Origin: Callaeas wilsoni
Lineage: Eukaryota; Chordata; Aves; Passeriformes; Callaeidae
Direction of reading: 5' to 3'
NCBI GenBank assembly: GCA_013398955.1
Contig: VWPU01004883.1
Span: 310,001-374,000, forward strand
DNA length: 64,000 nucleotides
Position numbers and translations under genes: made by a program. The notes under the pieces are model-generated. The model did no database searches. It was not told the DNA's origin and was given only the letters and a program-made list of their open reading frames with translations. Within the stretch, counting starts at the first letter, position 1; every line of letters starts with the position of its first letter. This document shows positions 33,721 to 44,268 of the stretch, piece after piece.

Positions 33721-35558
33721 GTTCAGCTGTTTCCTTCTCCTCTCCCCCACCAGTTGCATTTGGTTGGAATTGAGGAGCCCGTTCAGGTGGGAAGAGGCAC
33801 CTTGGATTCAGCCAGGCTCCAGGAAGCGCTGTGATGGTCCTGGGAGCACGGAGATTTGCTGGGGGTGTTGCTGGGATGTGTACCTAGGACAAACACACCG
33901 TAGCAGGTCACACTGTTGTGCTTTATTTTAATTGAAAGACGCCTACCTCATTTCCTTCCTCATCTGCAGCAGTTTAATCCTCAGGTTTTTTAGAACCTGA
34001 AAGTTTTTTCAAGCTCTCCTTTCCTGTCTTCATTTTTTTTTCTCAAGAAGAAAACTCTAAAATACTTTGGCTTCTCACAGACATCTCTTCCCTGTCTCTG
34101 CCTAGGGAAGGGCTGGTGTGCAGATCATTAGCTGGCTTTGGGCACCGGAGTCTAAACGCTGGAGACTCAGGGACAGATAAGCAGTTAACATAACTAATCC
34201 TCTTTCAGTTCCACTTCTTTCCTTTTCGACTATGCTGATAATTCTTATTTTATTTTGTCAGCAGTACTTTGAGTTACATTTCTCGGGTTCTATTTCAGTG
34301 CATAGCCCCACGGTAACACTCAACCAGTAAATAAAATTCACCTTTTATCTGTTCCCCGTTATAGGCATAGGCTGTGTTCTTTTAAACAGCTCCAGGAATA
34401 CTGAGTGCAGTGAAGGTACCACCTTCAAAGCACATACTTGATATTCAGACAGGACAGGAAAAGCTACCTCTAGCCCCATGGAATTAGAAGCACTTAATAG
34501 AAGAGCCGGTTGGATATCAGTAAGAATGTATGTTATTTTCTCTTCTAACTAATAGGATTTTTAAATGAAGCTAAAGCTGATACGTCTGGCTGAGTCCCTG
34601 CCCTTTGTGAGAGTTGCAGCTTCACCAAATGACAAAGGGCTGAGCAATGTGAATTCTGGGTATCTGTGTGTGTTTGGTGGAAACCGCTGCACGGAGGTGT
34701 AAAGAGGGAGACAGGAGAAGAAAGCCATGAGCAAGGGACAGTAAGTGAGCTCTTTTGTATCAGTTTTAATCAAAACATAATGAGGAGAGCGAAAGCATAA
34801 AGCAAAGGAGGGATTTTGCTTGTGTCAGCCTAGAGGAGGGAGCCATTAATTTCACTCTATCATTTTGAATTGCTTTCTAGAGCGCTTACTAATCCATCTT
34901 CTCCAGCCAAACACTTCTCTCTGCCTATCATCGTTCATTCTTTTGGATTTAAATTATGAGTCTGTATTAATTTAAGTATCTCTTTTTGCTTCTTGTTTTT
35001 GTGTTTGCTTATTGAACCCATTTTGGACCCCCAGAACAAGTTTCATGCTCCACTTAAGCTGCCCAAGTTAGCTGGGAGCCTGTGCAGACACTTTTTCCTT
35101 TGGACAGCATTGTCAGAACAAGCCAACCAGTGACTGATGTGATCTGGAGTCAACGAGTGTGTACAGTGGATAAATGTGCCTGACGCTTTGTGATAGAGCT
35201 GGTAATTACATTTCACAGTGAGTGGTATTAATAGTGAAAGGAGACTCTGGCAATGCTGCATGAGAATTGGTAACAGGAGAGGCTGTAGGGAGAAGAGGGA
35301 GTCATTTATTAACGTGACGAATTACAGAAAAGTGGACTTTTCCTCAGAATGCAGAGGAACTTTCCTACACGATGCCTTTGAGATAACTCAGGGCCTCTGG
35401 TGACACTGATGATACTGAAGCCTCTTTTCTTTCTTTTTACCTCATCTCAGACTCTGGAGACTTCCATCTCCCTTCTCTTGCTCAAATACTATGTCACTTG
35501 GATTTACGCTGCATAGAGATGGTGCTTGGCTAGGGATTCACAGATCTTGAGGTTTGAA
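33721..35558. other. Non-coding stretch
   Basis: Short frames, a T-rich patch near 34030, and no repeat family or gene recognised. Confidence 0.4.
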
Positions 35559-35586
35559 GTTCAAAAGTTTTAGAAAACTTTTGAAC
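35559..35586. repeat. Perfect inverted repeat, 13-bp arms, 2-base loop
   Basis: Arm one is gttcaaaagtttt (35559-35571), the loop is ag (35572-35573), and arm two is aaaacttttgaac (35574-35586). All 13 pairs match. Such a perfect near-palindrome is not expected by chance in 64 kb. There is no flanking transposon signature. A template-switch mutation is one plausible origin. No T-run follows that would suggest a small RNA gene. Confidence 0.9.
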
Positions 35587-36219
35587 CCATAGAAGAAAAG
35601 ATTATGGACTCTGAAGAGAGTTAGCTGTTAGTATCAGATGATTATGAGGCATGTGGGACAAACGTCCTGCAAAACCAGATTCTCCATCAGCGTGGTCTTG
35701 GGGAAGGATCTGTGCCTGTGAAGGAGATGTGCCCATGCTGAGAGACTTCCCAAGAAGCCACAGAAGGTGTTGTGCCTCAGTCTTCCCTGGGCAATTTCTT
35801 ACAATTACGTTTCGCATATAAAATGTCTTTGAGAGAGAAAAGTATTCTCTCCTAAACTTTCAGTTTTATGAAAGGTCTTTTCCTATGGATCCTTCTACTC
35901 CTCCCTGCTCACACCTCACATTCCAGCCACTCTCTTGATTTTCCTAAGGTTTGTCAGCATTTGCCACATGCCCAGTGCTGTGCCCAGGCCGTTTCGCTTC
36001 CATTCCAGCAGCCGTGTGAGAGGGGTGGTGCGAGCCCAGCCAGTCCATTAGCGCTCGGAAGGGATCTGATGTGCCTTCCAGCGAAGGTGTAGCTGCCGGC
36101 ACAGCCGATGCTGGCTGCCGGCTTGTGCAGCTCTCTCCTGGGGTTCTTAAAAGGAAAAACGTGCCAGCTCTGGGAAGGAGGACAGCACGGCAATGGAAAC
36201 AAGCCTGAGCTGGAGAGAA
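35587..36219. other. Non-coding stretch
   Basis: Overlapping frames up to 144 codons (minus strand 35944-36378) without domains. Moderately CpG-containing at 35980-36130. Confidence 0.38.
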
Positions 36220-36520
36220 TTGCCAGGATTTTAAGGTATTAGAAGTGCTCCAGAACCAGAATGATTTAACGGTGTGATTACTTCTTAATGCAACACGCAG
36301 AAGGTTTTTTATTAGATTTCCCCCTGCCCCATTCATTCCTTCTAAGTGCTGCAGAAACAGGCAGCTTGAAATAAACACCTGGGGCTGTTATACTATATCA
36401 CTCAGTTTAATTAACTTTTAAATCATATGATGTCACCTCGATATCTTTCTAAATTTTACAAGCCCATGAGAGCAATAGCTGCAGTTCTATTCAATTCCTA
36501 CCTTTGATAAAATCACCTTC
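36220..36520. promoter_or_regulatory. Regulatory-like block
   Basis: Contains gatttaacggtgtgattac, agtttaattaactttt and aaatcatatgatgtcacc (an ATGTCA-type core). No transposon signature. Candidate conserved non-coding DNA by texture only. Confidence 0.25.
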
Positions 36521-37959
36521 TGGAGGCTGCAGGGTTCCCCTCTGCCCTTTCCTGCCTTACAGATGATCTCTTCTTCAAAGAGCATAGGCTGGAGCCAAGC
36601 GACTTGTAGCTTAAGGGTCTGAAAATATGTGCTGTTGAGTTCATGTTGCGTGGTATCTTCCTGAGTTTGGGTCAGTGAAGCATCTCCCTGGTGTCCAGAA
36701 TAACTTTACACTGGTGGTTTTACATGCTCTGTATCCTCATAGCAGTTCATGCTCTTGGTCATGAGATGGTCTTACCCAGCAAGTGACAGACAGAGGAATG
36801 CATAAGGAAGAGACAAAATGTGTCCCATGGTGCTTAAAGCTGCTCGGCAGGGAAGTCTTTATTATTAATTTTTGCTCTTTTCTGATGCAAGTTGCCTTTG
36901 TACTGGTGATTCTCTTACCCTAAGAAGGTGCCAGCTGTGCGTTTTCCCTGGGGGGCGGTCTGTCAGAGCCAGTAAATGCTTATGGTACCATCCACCCATC
37001 CAACATTTTGTAGTCATTTAGAGCAGAATGAGAGGGGGAAGAGCTAAAACATTGGATTGTCTGGTGCCTTCCTCAGCCCAAAGGAGGGAGCTCCCATGGG
37101 GTCTGTGTCTCACAGCCAGGCTGTTTGCACTGAGCTCAGTCCACCCTGTGCGCAGGAAGCTGAATCTCAGAGGAGTCATACATTAACTGTTAGGGATAAT
37201 CCTTTAGGATGTTCATTATTCCAGGAGAAAAAACCCAAACCAAATAGTGAAGTTTTTAGTACTGATGGAGAAGAGGAACACAGAATGATTAGGAGGCAAA
37301 AAGATGAAGGCGCTGGGATTTTCTGAGCACTTCCAAGTTCAAAGTGCCCCAAAAGCACTAAGTAGAGTCCGCATTTAAGGAAATGTTTGAGAGATGCCTT
37401 TCAGATGTCTAAGCAAGAGAGCCAAGAGATAAAACAGATGAGATGAGGAGTAAACCTGGCAATTATTGACATAAAAATTGTGATGGCTGTGCGTGAGAAA
37501 GGGAAAAATCACTGAAAGAGAAGACCAAGGGCTGCCCTCAGCATAGATGTGACCAAGAGGGTTTGTGGAGCTAGAAACAGAGAAGTCAGCATTGGGTTAA
37601 AGAAGTGCATGGACATAATAAATGGGAGGAGAGCAGTGGGAACCTTTAAGGGTTAATAGACCAGATACGACTATGAAAAGACCTGCTGGTGAGAAATGGA
37701 AGGGTTGGAAAATGCCACTAGAAAGGTCTCTCTCTCTCAGATGACCCCTGAGGTGGAGGTGGAATTGATTGGCTGTGCAACAATGTCACTGCATCCGCTT
37801 CATCTTTATTTAAAGTTCCTCCTTTTGTGTGTGAGCTCTCTCCACAACCTTGGCAGTGTGAGTGAGCTGGGCTGCCATCAGCTCTGTACCTTCCCGCTGT
37901 GCTCCTGCCCCTCCTTTGATGGTACGTCCCGGATTATTTCCCTCCAGCTCATCTGATTT
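36521..37959. other. Non-coding stretch, purine-rich to the right
   Basis: The part 37330-37700 is rich in A and G on the plus strand, with few pyrimidine runs. I considered a LINE coding remnant there but could not read one. Short frames only. Confidence 0.38.
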
Positions 37960-38270
37960 GCAGAAACCCAGGTGATTTTCAGCTTTTTTGCATTTGGGGT
38001 TTTTTTTGTCTTTTTTCCCTTTTTCTTCCCGTGCTCTGCTCTGAATGCATTAGAAATGGGAAGGCTACATAAATGCAAGTCAAACCAAAGATTCCCGAGA
38101 CCATTAGTGTGTAGTGCCAGCGTCATCCTTGCAGGAGTATGTGGGATGGTCATTACAAGGCCCTTGGCAGCTCAAGTGATGATGAATTTGCAGGATGCCA
38201 TTAAGCTGCCAAGATTTCTCTCTGCCAGTCAAAGTGCAAGTTAAAAAGCTCCACCATTTCCATAAAATAG
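37960..38270. promoter_or_regulatory. Regulatory-like block
   Basis: Begins with a T-rich run (37984-38030). It continues with balanced, stop-rich sequence carrying tgatgatgaatttgcagg and gccattaagctgcc. Texture only; low confidence. Confidence 0.18.
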
Positions 38271-40599
38271 GGAAGGAAGTGGGTTGGGGCATGGCAAGCA
38301 CTTGGAGTGAGCCGTGCTTCAGTGGTGCACGGGCAGCTCTGAGCAAGGGAGGAGCTGTCAAGTTCGAATGCTGTATTGTGATCTCTTTCCTCTGCAGCTT
38401 TTCTGACCAAGTTTTCCATCTTTTTCTGTCTGTCTGTGGAATGGGAGTGAGCTGAAGTGGCCATTTCACATTGCTGCGTCTCTGAGAGTTGCCTGACATT
38501 GGGGCTTTCTTTCCTCCCAGGGAAGGTCAAACGTGCTGCTGGGGGAGCAGCCGGCGGGAGCTCCCTGGAAGTAATCAATAGAGGGAAGGTGGGGGACGAG
38601 TGAGCAGGACTGAGATAGCATCTAGCTCATGTTTAATAAGAAGGGGAGAGAGAGGTGCGGAGCCAGGAAGCGGGGGAATGTATGAGGAAAGCCAAGACCC
38701 AGCGAGAAACTGCAGGATAATGAGGCCCAGGTGATAGCAAAATGATAAGTCAGCAGAGCTGGACGGGGTGGTAATGTCCAGCTTTTCAATTCCGGGCAGG
38801 TACTGCTGCGTTTGCAGGAGCTGTGGCTCCTCAGAGCAGCAGACATGCGCCTGGGAATGTGAACCTGGGCAGGCAGGAGCTGGGAGCTGGCCTGCACATG
38901 CGCTTCTTCCCAGAGCTCAGGGTGCAGGGAGGAGCAGGATGCGGGACCCTGAGCAGGAGGGAGAGAGGGAAGGGAGCATTTGCTCCTTTAGTTCTGTTAG
39001 GCTGATGGACCAGGGGCCCGTGGAGCAGTGCTGTTGCCCCTGGCACAGTGTTATGCTGTGTTATGGCGGTGCACAGGGAGCTCGGAGGGCCTGATGCAGC
39101 TGACCTTCGTTTTCAAGGACATGGCTGGTGGTGTCACAAGTGCTCTGCAGGCTGGTTATGAATGGGCCTGTGATGGACCTGTGCACGCAGCCAAAAATTA
39201 ATAGCCTCCAAGAAAGCTGAGTGGGATAAGTGCAGCTACTGTAAGGCCACTGGAGCAAGGAAGAGACAGAGGAGTCAGTGTATTTTTATTTCACGTTCAG
39301 GAGTGCCCAGCCCGTGAAGCCATAATCTGCTGATAAAGGCCTAGTTTAGTTCCAGGTTTCCTGTAAATACCAATGGCACAAAATGCTCTTTCACCAAGAA
39401 CTGTCTCTGCCCTTAACACAGGATCTTGGGGAATCTGATGGTGGTCTCTGTATCTCCTGGTTTTCCAGCCACAGCCCTGCAGCCTATCTGCCCTGAATCT
39501 GGGACCCTCTCTCTATGTCTGTGTCTCACAGCAGCATGGCTCCAGTGGGTTCCCATGAGTTCTGACCCTTTTGGAGACCCTCCCTGACCTCTCCAGCTGG
39601 CAGATGTTTGCAGCAGCCTGTGCCCTGTGGGACAGCTGGTGTTACTCCATGGGGCTGTGGGCACGGGCACACCAGCAGCCCTGGCTTCAGCCCCATGTTT
39701 CCCTGGAGCCCATCCTGGCCACGTCTCCAGTTTCAGCAGACTCTGCTCCAGCATCCCACCTCTCTGGTGTTTGCTGTGCTTGCTCTGTTCTGTCCTCCCT
39801 GTCCAGCACTCGTTAAAAGGTGCTATCCAAGAGCGAGCCTTCTGCACTCCCCAGGGAGGCTGTCCTCATGTACTGGCAAGGTTTGATGGTTCGTTTCTAC
39901 CAACCCAGGTACTCACAGGCACCAGGAAGCCCCACTGGTTCCAGCAGGAAACCATTGGGAAGGCAGGGAATGAATCCATCTCCGTGTTTGCCAGTTGTAT
40001 GAACGCCACACAACGCAGTGGGAACCGTGTGTGTGTGATTGTGTTTACCCACATGCCAGAGTCACACCCATCTGAGGGTAAATCCACAGAAACACCTGGT
40101 TTTGCCAGAGATAGCTGGAACATGCCTGAGCATCCATGGGAGTGTAGGAATGAGTGTTGTGTCTGTTGAGAGACACAGTGGCTCTGCCTGATGATTTTCC
40201 CCAGGGACTCATGCTAATACTCTGACTGTTCCAGCCATGGCATGCAGATGCCACTTTAAAAAGAAAAATTGCTCTTCTTAATGTATTTTGCCTCATCTGT
40301 GCTTCCAGCTTTGCCCCCCAAAATGATTTTGGCTGTGTAAGTCTCAAAATAGACAATCTTACTGTTTCAGACTGATTTTAAATCTTCCCTTTAGTGTCAA
40401 GTGGTCAGGAAACAAATATTCATCCTGTTGGGAAAAGATGCATTGCTTTCCAGAGGCCACAGAACTTGCATCTAGCCTAGAAAGTCCTCAATTTAATGCA
40501 CTGTAGCTTAGTGACATGTTTACCTACCCAAACTCTACTTGCTGATGGTCTCTAAAAGGCTCTGGACTTAAGCTGGCACAGGAAATTTGACATGGCAAG
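38271..40599. other. Non-coding stretch
   Basis: Overlapping frames in several phases (up to 180 codons at 39627-40169, plus strand), all lacking domains. 38470-38790 has GC-balanced, enhancer-like texture (gatagcaaaatgataag). No repeats recognised. Confidence 0.4.
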
Positions 40600-40640
40600 C
40601 ATATATATATATATATGTATTTTCTATGTATATATGTATG
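40600..40640. repeat. (AT)n microsatellite with TATG variants
   Basis: Alternating AT from 40600 to about 40616, then degenerate tatgtatat copies up to 40640. Confidence 0.9.
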
Positions 40641-42309
40641 TGGAATAAAAATTGTCCAATCTTAATAGCATTTGTAAGCTCAGGTTTTGGAATATCCAGT
40701 CTCGTATGGCTCCCTGTTTCTTTTTAACTTGATGTTTCACACTCAGAACAGGAGGGAGCCTGGCTCAAGGTGGACCTGCTGTGCAAGCAGATGGCATCAG
40801 GCAGGAGGCAACGCTGCCATGGGTCACCCAGCCCTCTGCTTCTCCACCCAGCAAATCCTCCCAATACAGAGCTGAGATGCTGCCAGGCAAGGGGGCAGGT
40901 AATGCTGGCATGACCCCTATTTTTTGGTATTTCCTTATTATGGTTAACATAGCTTCGTATATGAGTTCAGCAAGCAAATGTCCCATTTCTTAGTCCAAGG
41001 TTTTCTGACTGTCTCTTGGTGCTGGAAGGCAGCATCTCTCAAACTGTCTTTTTTTTTTTTGTTCCCCAGAACAAGCTGTTTAATATTAATGCTGACTACC
41101 CACTGAAATTGCTCATTTCAGGGAGAGAAATGGCAACTTTCAGAGCTTTGGGGACTTAATTTTCTTCTGGATTTATGGGCAGCCACCCAGATCTCTCCAG
41201 CATGGTTTCTTTTCTCCATCGTCTGTATTTTTGCAGAGAACACTTTAAAGATATTCGAGTACAAGCTGTTTCACACCAATCCTTGGCTTTCCCTATGTTT
41301 TCTGTTTCCTTGTTAAGTATAACAGTGTGTTTATGATATTTTTAACATTTTTACGGAAGATCAAGCCACTCAGGATACAGCTCCAATACCCTGGAAAGAC
41401 AGATGTATTTGACATGCTTGACTGTGAACTGTCAGCATCTAGGGGGTGATAGTGGATAAGGTAAGAAAGAGTTGCCTGAAGAACATTTAGAAAGAGAAAA
41501 TGAGAGAAAGCTCTATTCTTCCAAGGAATCACCTGAGGAGGATCTACTGCAAATTACCAGCAGACAGTATTTTACCAGCTCTGAACTATAAATGACCTTT
41601 GTTTAAGTTTGAACCTGCATGTGGAGGTCACTGTGCTGAAGTCCCTCCATCCTTTAGTGCAGGCATTCCCCTGGTACTGTGAGCTCTGTGCAGAAACTGA
41701 GTCTGCATTTACAGCGAGTGTCGTGGTGTCTCATTAAGCCATCAGTGCCTGGATAAAGTGCTAAACCCTGATGGCTTTTCCACAAGCATCTGCCTGGAAA
41801 GAGGGAGAAGTGTCACAAAGTGACAAGTGAACAGAGGCCATGTAGTTTGTGCTCCTCAGACTGCACATCATTTCTTACCTGTACATACTCTCCTCTCGCA
41901 GGACGAGAAATGCATGAATCAGTCATACTGCCTGCTCCATGTCCTGTAAATTAGAGAAAGATGCAGCTGGTTTGTCTTTTCGTTTTCTGTGCTCTTTAAT
42001 TGCCTCTTCATTATATCATCCAGTGTCCCTTTCTCCAGCCTCTTTCATATCCATCTTTGAGAATGATGAGCAGTCGAGTGCGACATGCCCCGAAGGTGAC
42101 TGTCAAAACACACTGAATTATGCAGTGGTCCGGTATTCCTTTTCTTCTCTCTCTTTCTCCTTTAAGTATTGCTGGAAGAAGAGTTGCAGTGATCGATTGG
42201 GAGGTCAGGATTTCCTTTCAGATTGGGTGGAACTCTTTGGATTTTGTATGATTTAAAATGTAAACCTTGGCAAGTCCTTCAGTGTGTCGAGGTTTACCAC
42301 ACTGTTGGT
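40641..42309. other. Non-coding stretch
   Basis: Contains a T12 run at 41049-41060. Frames up to 105 codons, no domains, no interspersed repeat recognised before the CR1 fragment. Confidence 0.4.
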
Positions 42310-42463
42310 ACAGAGCATTGTGGAGTCTCCTTCTCTGGAGACATTTGAAAGCTGTCTGGATACACAGCCCAGAGTATGGTGCCCTAGGGAACCTGCTTGA
42401 GCAGGGAGGTTGGACCAGGTGACCCACTGTGGTCCTTTCCAACCTTACCCATTCTGTGACATA
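42310..42463 (+). mobile_element. CR1 LINE 3' fragment
   Basis: The segments gtggagtctccttctct, ggagacatttgaaag, gctgtctggata, cctgcttgagcaggg, ggttggaccaggtgac and tttccaaccttaccc, then attctgtgac, follow the CR1 3' end order on the plus strand. 5'-truncated. Confidence 0.93.
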
Positions 42464-42779
42464 ATCCTGGGTTTCTGTGGATCACTCCCCATATCCCACT
42501 GTGAACTCCTGCTTGTTCCCCGCTTTGTGTTCCCAAGTTTTTTTTAGTTTCAAATGACCGACTTAATTGGCTTTCTGATGGCCAGATACTTTTGTGTAAT
42601 GACATCTTTGCAGGGATTTATCTGTTTTTTTCCTCCTTAATTTAAAGAGGAAATGTCTGGCACTGTGTCTGAGACTAGTGTTGTGCTGGTTTGTGCAGTT
42701 CCTGTCTCTCCCTGTCTCTCGCTACCATAAAGCTGTGGTTAAAGAAACATTTTCTCCCTTAAGGCAAAACAGGAGGAGA
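42464..42779. other. Non-coding spacer
   Basis: Nothing recognised; a doubled ctgtctctc near 42705-42720. Confidence 0.4.
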
Positions 42780-43145
42780 TGCATGTAGGCTGTGCAGACA
42801 TTGTCTTTGATAGCTGTGCTCGAGCTTGGCGGCAGCTCACAGGGCCAGGTGGCTTCATCCAGCTGTCCCCATCCCCAGTGGAAGCAGCGCTCCTTGGAGC
42901 CAACATTTCCATATGGCCGAGCAGCCCTGCCTGGGGACCCCGTGATGTGGGGCGGGCTGGGGACAGGATGAGAGCCACCTTTCCAGCCACACGGGGAGGA
43001 AATGAGGCAGTGCAGGGGGACCCCGAGCCAGTGGTGTCCCCAGGCTGGGAACTGAGCCACGGTTGGGTCCGTCCAGCCAGCCCTGACGGCTGGGCTGTGC
43101 TGCTCGGGGAGGAGGAGGTTCTCCAGGGACGTGCCTTTTAGAGCA
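42780..43145. other. GC-rich block
   Basis: This stretch is G+C-rich and CpG-containing compared with its flanks. It is open in several frames at once (120 codons at 42779-43141 plus; 112 at 42722-43060 minus). No domain or splice-bounded exon is recognised. It may be a small GC-rich island of unknown role. Confidence 0.35.
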
Positions 43146-43255
43146 CATTGCCGTCACAAAATTTAATTGACACATTTCAGAGTCTTAAACCTGAAGTGCA
43201 GCTTCGGGAAGAGGGAATGCCTTTTAGGGTTTTTTAAAGGATCCAGGATTTTATG

Positions 43256-43300
43256 TAATAATAACAACAACAACAGCAATAATAACAATAACAACAACTA
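43256..43300 (+). repeat. (AAC/AAT)n trinucleotide microsatellite
   Basis: About 15 triplets of AAT, AAC and one AGC variant. The asparagine run in the overlapping plus-strand frame (43167-43403) is produced by it. Confidence 0.93.
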
Positions 43301-44102
43301 CTTAGCTAGGACCTACACAAAATCATTGATGTTTGCCTTTGCCATCAGCTTAATGTGCATTTTGCTGATGCACAACTCCTGGTTGATACTGTTGTATAAA
43401 TAAAATAAGCCCTGTTAATTTTAAACTACTTGAGAAACATATACATGCAAAAATGTAAAGCTTACAGAAAAAGGGCAAAATCAGCAGGAAAAGAGAGACA
43501 TTATTTTCAACAGTGCCCTTTTAATTAGAGCAATAATTAATTCTTTTCCTTGACATGCACATACAGATTACTCTTTTAAAATATTCCTGCTTGAAATAAA
43601 ATGACTTAAAGCTACATAGCGGAAGAACAGATCATAAATCTGAAGGAGAAAAATCAGGACTGTGTGTATTTTGAGCACTCCTTTGGAATCCAAAATGGTC
43701 ACTGGAATGCATGCTGTAGAATCTAATGGCAAGGTGAACAAAATGCTCCTCGAGACCTGAGTGCTGAGAACAGGCAGAGGCTTCGTGCAGGCACCGGGGC
43801 CGATGAAGTGGAAAATGGAGTTAATATATTTTGCACATACACAAATCAAACCAACTGTGCTCCTTTCCAGGGGACAAAATGCTTCCTGCTGTTGGTCCAG
43901 ATGCACTGTATTGCCATAACTTTTTCTGGGCTTATGGACTTTGAAGGTTGCTCAGGGAGGAATCTTGCTTGGAGAGTGGATATGGAAGCAAGAGATCACT
44001 TTAGGAAGGGTGGAATAAAGGCAGAAGCAGGCACACGTGGGAGGAGGAGGTGGCGGAAAGCTGGTGATGGTGCAGCACCAGAGCTGGGTTGGACATGGGA
44101 CC
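43301..44102. other. Non-coding stretch
   Basis: AT-rich with regulatory-like words (gagcaataattaattc at about 43530). Short frames only. Confidence 0.38.
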
Positions 44103-44268
44103 AGCTCTCCTCCACAGGGCAGTGGTCACTGCCCCAAGGCTGCCAGAGTTCAGGAGTTTGGACATTGCTCTCAGGTGGAATTCTTGGCATTGTGCTATGC
44201 AGGGCCAGGAGCTGGACTCAGTGATCCCTAGTGATCCCTGTGGGTCCATTCCAGTTCAGGATATTCAA
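44103..44268 (+). mobile_element. CR1 LINE 3' fragment, songbird-type end
   Basis: The segments tccacagggcagtggtcac, tgccagagttcaggag, ttggacattgctctcagg and gggccaggagctggac, then ccattccagttcagg and atattcaaat, match the CR1 subfamily whose 3' end reads 'gggccaggagttggac' and 'caactcaggatattct'. I associate this form with Neoaves, common in songbirds. An internal duplication of gtgatccct (44220-44240) is private to this copy. Confidence 0.93.
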
